The notes under the pieces were generated by a model, which saw only the letters and a list, made by a program, of their open reading frames with translations, was not told the origin of the DNA and made no database searches. This document shows positions 59,893 to 64,000 of a stretch of 64,000 bases of DNA, piece by piece. Positions within the stretch are counted from its first letter, which is position 1. Each line of letters begins with the position of its first letter. The translations under genes were made by a program, and so were the position numbers. Source of the stretch: Xylanibacter ruminicola Ga6B6 (GTDB lineage Bacteria > Bacteroidota > Bacteroidia > Bacteroidales > Bacteroidaceae); NCBI RefSeq assembly GCF_000687715.1, contig NZ_JHXD01000007.1, positions 1-64,000 on the forward strand, read 5' to 3'.

Positions 59893-61830
59893 ATGATGAT
59901 TAATCGAATCTTATCATTCGCCACCTTATTAATAATGTGTGGTTCGCTTCAAGCCAAGGATCACATCGTAACTTCGCCCAACGGAAAGAATGTGGCGACG
60001 GTAGATGATGCACTTAACATCCGTGTTGCACACAACGGCAAACAGGTGTTAACGGTAAAGGCAAGCCTTCGCGATGGATTAAGAATTGCTTCTGTTAAAT
60101 CCAAAAGCATCAACGAAACGATTCAGGCACCGTTTTACAGGCAAAAGGAGATTCGTATCGCAGGCAATCAGTTGGATGTTAAACTTAACGATGGATTTAG
60201 TCTGCAGATAAGAGCCTACGACGAAGGTGTAGCCTATCGATTCAGCACTACCAATAAGAAACAAACGATTATTTACAACGAGACGGCCGATTTCAGCTTT
60301 CCCGAAGACAGCAAAGCCTGGCTAGCCTACTCTACCAACGACGAAAAGCCCTTCGCAATGGCCTTTCAGAACTTCTACGACGAGACGAAGCTGAGCAAGG
60401 CCAAGGATAAATACATATTTCTGCCAGCCACCATCGAGAGTGGCGGAGTGAAAGTAACAATCCTCGAGAGCGACCTGCGCGCCTATCCGGGCATGTTCCT
60501 GAAGGCTGACAGACTGAAGCTGAAAGCCGACTTTGCCAAATATCCCAAGAAGATGGATTATTACAAATGGCGCGGCATGAGCTATGTGGCAGAAACAGAG
60601 GATTTTATCGCAAAGTCGACTGGCGCCCGTAGTTACCCTTGGCGCGTGATGGCTATCACCGAGAACGATACAGAAATGCCTGTTAACAACCTGGTATATG
60701 CCCTTGCCAAACCCAATCAGATAGGCGATACCAGTTGGATACGTCCAGGCAAAGTGGCTTGGGACTGGTGGAACGACTGGAACCTGAAAGGTGTCGACTT
60801 CGAGGCAGGCATCAACACGCGTACCTATCTATACTATATCGATTTTGCCGCCAAAAATCACATCCCATACGTAGTTCTAGACGAAGGTTGGTACGACTCA
60901 AGCAAAGCCGATATTATGAATCCCATTGCCGCCATCGACCTGCAGAAGCTGATAGATTACGGAAAGAAAAAAAGCGTAAACATAGTGCTTTGGACGGTAT
61001 TTAATGTGCTCGACGAACATCTGCGCGAAGCCTGCGAGAAGTATAGAAAGATGGGCATCGCTGGTTGGAAGATAGACTTCCTGGATCGCAACGACCAGAC
61101 GGCGGTAGAAATGGCAGAACGACTGGCAAAGACCTGCGCAGAATACCATCTGTTTGTGGATTATCACGGATTCTACACCCCAACAGGTATGAACCGCACC
61201 TATCCCAACATACTGAACTACGAAGGCGTGTTTGGCATGGAGGAGGCCCGCTGGGCTAAGAAAGAGACGGATATGCCTAGATACGACGTCACCTTCCCAT
61301 TTATCCGCATGATGGCTGGCAATGTAGACTTTACTCCAGGCGCCATGCGCAATGGTACCAAACACAACTGGGTGGAGTGCTATCAGAACCCTGTATCGAT
61401 GGGTACACGATGCCATCAACTGGCATGCTACGTCATGCACGACTCGCCATTCACCATGCTTTGCGATGCGCCAACCAACTATGAGCGCGAACAGGAATGT
61501 GTAGACATCATCACGTCGATTCCTGACACTTGGGACGAAACAAAAATTCTTTCAGGATATATTAGTAGTTATATGGTAACAGCCCGCCGCAACGGTAGCG
61601 ACTGGTATGTAGGCGGACAAACGAACTGGGACGAAAGGAAAGTCGATATAGCTCTCGACTTTCTACGTCCTGGCGAGTCATATCAGGCTACAATCGTAAC
61701 TGATGGAATCAATGCCAACCATAATGCCGAAGACTACCGCATAGAATCAAGAACACTTTCTGCCAACGACAAACTGCACATCAAAATGGCCAGCGGCGGA
61801 GGATTTGTTGTGAAACTGATAAAAAAGTAA
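59893..61830 (+). CDS. Glycoside hydrolase family 97 (retaining, alpha-galactosidase-like)
   Basis: A 645-residue secreted enzyme; signal peptide MMINRILSFATLLIMCGSLQA. The N-terminal beta-sandwich is followed by the (beta/alpha)8 barrel and a C-terminal beta-sheet domain, as in GH97. The strand KIDFLDRNDQ carries Asp395 at the nucleophile position of the retaining, alpha-galactosidase-type branch; inverting SusB-type alpha-glucosidases have a Gly there. Other family motifs: WWNDWNLKGVDF, VDYHGFYTPTGMNRTYPN and NYEGVFGMEEARW with the likely acid/base Glu. The short gap of 9 bp to GH43 shows cotranscription. Substrate alpha-galactoside is inferred. Confidence 0.88.
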   Translation: MMINRILSFATLLIMCGSLQAKDHIVTSPNGKNVATVDDALNIRVAHNGKQVLTVKASLRDGLRIASVKSKSINETIQAPFYRQKEIRIAGNQLDVKLNDGFSLQIRAYDEGVAYRFSTTNKKQTIIYNETADFSFPEDSKAWLAYSTNDEKPFAMAFQNFYDETKLSKAKDKYIFLPATIESGGVKVTILESDLRAYPGMFLKADRLKLKADFAKYPKKMDYYKWRGMSYVAETEDFIAKSTGARSYPWRVMAITENDTEMPVNNLVYALAKPNQIGDTSWIRPGKVAWDWWNDWNLKGVDFEAGINTRTYLYYIDFAAKNHIPYVVLDEGWYDSSKADIMNPIAAIDLQKLIDYGKKKSVNIVLWTVFNVLDEHLREACEKYRKMGIAGWKIDFLDRNDQTAVEMAERLAKTCAEYHLFVDYHGFYTPTGMNRTYPNILNYEGVFGMEEARWAKKETDMPRYDVTFPFIRMMAGNVDFTPGAMRNGTKHNWVECYQNPVSMGTRCHQLACYVMHDSPFTMLCDAPTNYEREQECVDIITSIPDTWDETKILSGYISSYMVTARRNGSDWYVGGQTNWDERKVDIALDFLRPGESYQATIVTDGINANHNAEDYRIESRTLSANDKLHIKMASGGGFVVKLIKK

Positions 61831-61839
61831 AACATAGAT

Positions 61840-64000
61840 ATGAAGAAACTACTGACTATAGGGGTACTTGTCTGTTGTTCGCTTGGCATGAGCGCACAAC
61901 AGAAAGCCTACGACGCCCCATCAACTGGCAATCCTATACTGCCAGGATATTTTGCCGATCCAACTGTAAAAAAGTTCGGCGACACCTATTATATATATGC
62001 TACTACCGATGGCAGCGGTGCCGGATTCGGACCTGCTCAGGTGTGGACAAGTAAGGACTTTAGTAACTGGACGCTGATGCCCATGAACTGGCCCGACACC
62101 CACTGGATTTGGGCACCCGATGTGATGCACGACGCCAAGGATGGAAAGTATTACATGGTGTATTGTCAACCCTGTCAGTTGCACATGGGGGTGAGCGATA
62201 CACCTCGTGGCCCATGGAAGAACATTCTGGGCAAAAGCGATGCCGTACTGGTGCCAGACCGCTTTGTAACCAACGCCATCACCCTAGACGGACAGACCTT
62301 TGTGGACGACGATGGCAGAGTGTATATGTATTGGGGCACCTGGGGCATTTACAAAGGCTTTGGCTGTGGTGCAGGCATACTGAACGACGATAAGAAAACC
62401 TTCTCTGAGACACGATTGATACCTAATTCCGAGGTAACCGATTTCTTTGAAGCACCCTTTGTATTAAAGCGCAACGGCATCTATTACTTCATGTATTCAT
62501 CGGGGTCCTGCCACGATCATACTTATCGTGTGCAGTATGCCACCAGCAACAAGCCGCTGGGGCCGTACAAATACCAAGGATGCATACTCGAGACTAATGC
62601 CGATGGTACCATTCATGGTCCAGGTCATCATAGCGTATTGCAGGAGGGCGATAACTACTACATTGTTTATCACCGCCACGACAACCCGCACTCCAATCGC
62701 GGTTTTCATCGTCAGGTATGCATCGATAAGATGGAATTCCTGCCCGACGGACGCATCAAAACAATTACCCCTACTCACGATGGCATTGGCTTGTTGGCAC
62801 CATCAGTTATACGTTCAAGAAATCTGGCCTTAGATTGCAAGGTCGAGGCTTCATCGTATTACGATGATGACTTTAAGCCATCCTATGCTGTGGATGACAA
62901 TAACGGCACACTCTGGCGCCCCAAAGGCACAGGTAGCGAATGGCTGAAGATTGATTTGGGCAAGACGCAGAAAATAAAAACCATCATGACGCAGTTTGAA
63001 TATGGTACACAATTCTACCAGTATCTGATAGAAACATCTACCGACGGACATAACTGGAAGGTGTTTGCTGATAAGAGTCAGAACCGCTTGGCGGGCAGTC
63101 CGATGGTAGATTTTGGTAACGCTAAGGCCCGCTATGTGCGACTGACCTATCTTGGCGGACAGAAGAACGGCTTTGGTGGTGCCATCTGGAACATCAAGGT
63201 TTATCCTGAGATTGAAGATGCCTTACCCCAGCAATGGCTCGGCCTGACGCCTGCCGACTGGAACGGGCGCGAGTGGCTGAATAACGAAGGTATGCTTGGA
63301 GGTAGTTTTAAGTTAAAAACGGGCTCCGTATTCCGTCAGCATCAGGAGGACAAGGATATATTGGTACTACAGCCTGGCACCGAACTGGAATTTAAGAGTG
63401 CTGTTTACTGTCAAACAATCAAGGCCGATAAAGAGCCACTCACCCTCACCAATCTGCGCCACTACAGCTGGCAGCAGGCCGAGGCCGAGAAAGCATACGA
63501 TGCCCAAAACGACATCGTACGCCTGCCAGTGGCCGATAATCAGAAGAAAGGTCTGATTGTTAGCATCACAGCCGATGATTTCCTGACAGGCGACACCATT
63601 TCCTATATTGAGAATCATGGCGTGGATGGCTATTTTGAAACGCTGACAGCACCTTGTATTGTTGAAGAAATCAAGGGCAAGAAAGCCCTACGATTCGACT
63701 CGATACAGGTGTATCAGTCGTCGTTTGCCCTGCCTGCCACTATGCGCGATAATGCACCTTATACCCTTGAGGCTTGGGTGCTGAATCCCCAAATGGCCAT
63801 GAACGAGTGTGTTGCTGATTTTACCACCACTCACGACGAACTAGAGAAGATTATGCTGATTAGCGGCACAGAGCCTCGTTGCGGCGTAGTGAACCACTAT
63901 GGATGGTACGAGGATGCTGGCTACAAAGATATCAAACAGCTGGAAGGCGAATGGCAACACATCATCGTGACCTTCGACGGACGTATCGAAACTGTCAGCA
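61840..64000 (+). CDS. GH43-family secreted enzyme with discoidin and LamG-like domains, partial
   Basis: The reading frame starts at 61840 (MKKLLTIGVLVCCSLGMSAQ, a signal peptide) and stays open to the window edge, 720 codons. Residues 30-320 form the five-bladed GH43 propeller: general base Asp40 in PGYFADPTV, WAPDVM at 91-96, FVDDDGRVYMYWG and catalytic acid Glu204 in FFEAPFVL. Residues about 325-460 are an F5/8 (CBM32-like) domain. After a linker, YTLEAWVLNPQ and GEWQHIIVTFDG mark a LamG/concanavalin-like domain running off the end. Alpha-L-arabinofuranosidase activity is likely, as the family's most common one, but xylosidase cannot be excluded. Confidence 0.85.
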   Translation, partial: MKKLLTIGVLVCCSLGMSAQQKAYDAPSTGNPILPGYFADPTVKKFGDTYYIYATTDGSGAGFGPAQVWTSKDFSNWTLMPMNWPDTHWIWAPDVMHDAKDGKYYMVYCQPCQLHMGVSDTPRGPWKNILGKSDAVLVPDRFVTNAITLDGQTFVDDDGRVYMYWGTWGIYKGFGCGAGILNDDKKTFSETRLIPNSEVTDFFEAPFVLKRNGIYYFMYSSGSCHDHTYRVQYATSNKPLGPYKYQGCILETNADGTIHGPGHHSVLQEGDNYYIVYHRHDNPHSNRGFHRQVCIDKMEFLPDGRIKTITPTHDGIGLLAPSVIRSRNLALDCKVEASSYYDDDFKPSYAVDDNNGTLWRPKGTGSEWLKIDLGKTQKIKTIMTQFEYGTQFYQYLIETSTDGHNWKVFADKSQNRLAGSPMVDFGNAKARYVRLTYLGGQKNGFGGAIWNIKVYPEIEDALPQQWLGLTPADWNGREWLNNEGMLGGSFKLKTGSVFRQHQEDKDILVLQPGTELEFKSAVYCQTIKADKEPLTLTNLRHYSWQQAEAEKAYDAQNDIVRLPVADNQKKGLIVSITADDFLTGDTISYIENHGVDGYFETLTAPCIVEEIKGKKALRFDSIQVYQSSFALPATMRDNAPYTLEAWVLNPQMAMNECVADFTTTHDELEKIMLISGTEPRCGVVNHYGWYEDAGYKDIKQLEGEWQHIIVTFDGRIETVS

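Overview
The window reads as a chromosomal segment of a Bacteroidales bacterium, most likely a Prevotella/Segatella-type member of Prevotellaceae. The evidence is the genus-style promoter (TTTG or TTG, about 20 bp, then TAnnTTTG) before many genes and tRNAs, near absence of Shine-Dalgarno sites, a SusC/SusD pair with a hybrid two-component regulator, a smalltalk/HU pair, and Bacteroidetes-type LpxK, TamB, DUF4827 and MutS2 proteins. Most genes lie on the minus strand up to 59.7 kb. No rRNA, CRISPR array or transposase gene was seen.

1-26.2 kb is housekeeping. It holds coaW, tRNA-Phe, an operon sppA-lpxK-PNP-thiL with overlapping genes, groES-groL behind a sigma-54-like promoter, a membrane protein, DUF4827-glmM, a nucleotidyltransferase-nrnA pair, a five-gene operon (TetR regulator-fabG-RluA-type pseudouridine synthase-tamB-TamA/BamA-like barrel), initiator tRNA-Met, a small lytic transglycosylase and mutS2. 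26.2-32.7 kb adds tRNA-Ser, crcB, a TPR sensor kinase, tRNA-Arg, a 41-codon membrane peptide antisense to that tRNA, secreted unknowns and an M18 aminopeptidase.

32.6-39.5 kb is an accessory island: a deleted methyltransferase remnant, smalltalk peptide with an exceptional Shine-Dalgarno, HU-like protein with a Gly/Asn tail, a MITE-like 179-bp element, an unknown protein, a Rha/KilA-type phage antirepressor, a small unknown, a VirE/DUF3987 primase-helicase-like protein and a P5-type phage lysin. It looks like a reduced phage-derived or satellite replication module. A repeat at its right end recurs, in the same reading frame, inside tamB. 39.5-42.2 kb has a PheC-like binding protein, a metallo-beta-lactamase-fold protein and a ZIP transporter, each preceded by a copy of the same hairpin-plus-promoter repeat.

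42.2-64 kb is a polysaccharide utilisation locus. One minus-strand operon carries GH127, SusC, SusD, a DUF4859 lipoprotein, a small secreted protein, two DUF6055 HExxH proteins, a CotH-family protein and the hybrid two-component regulator. GH97 and GH43 diverge from it. The divergent intergenic region has two symmetric pairs of a TTAGAC(G/T)ATT motif placed identically relative to the two promoters. GH127 (beta-L-arabinofuranosidase), GH43 (probable alpha-L-arabinofuranosidase), a GH97 with the Asp nucleophile of the retaining alpha-galactosidase-like branch, and putative metallopeptidases together suggest a plant glycoprotein target such as extensin. That is an inference, not a demonstrated function.
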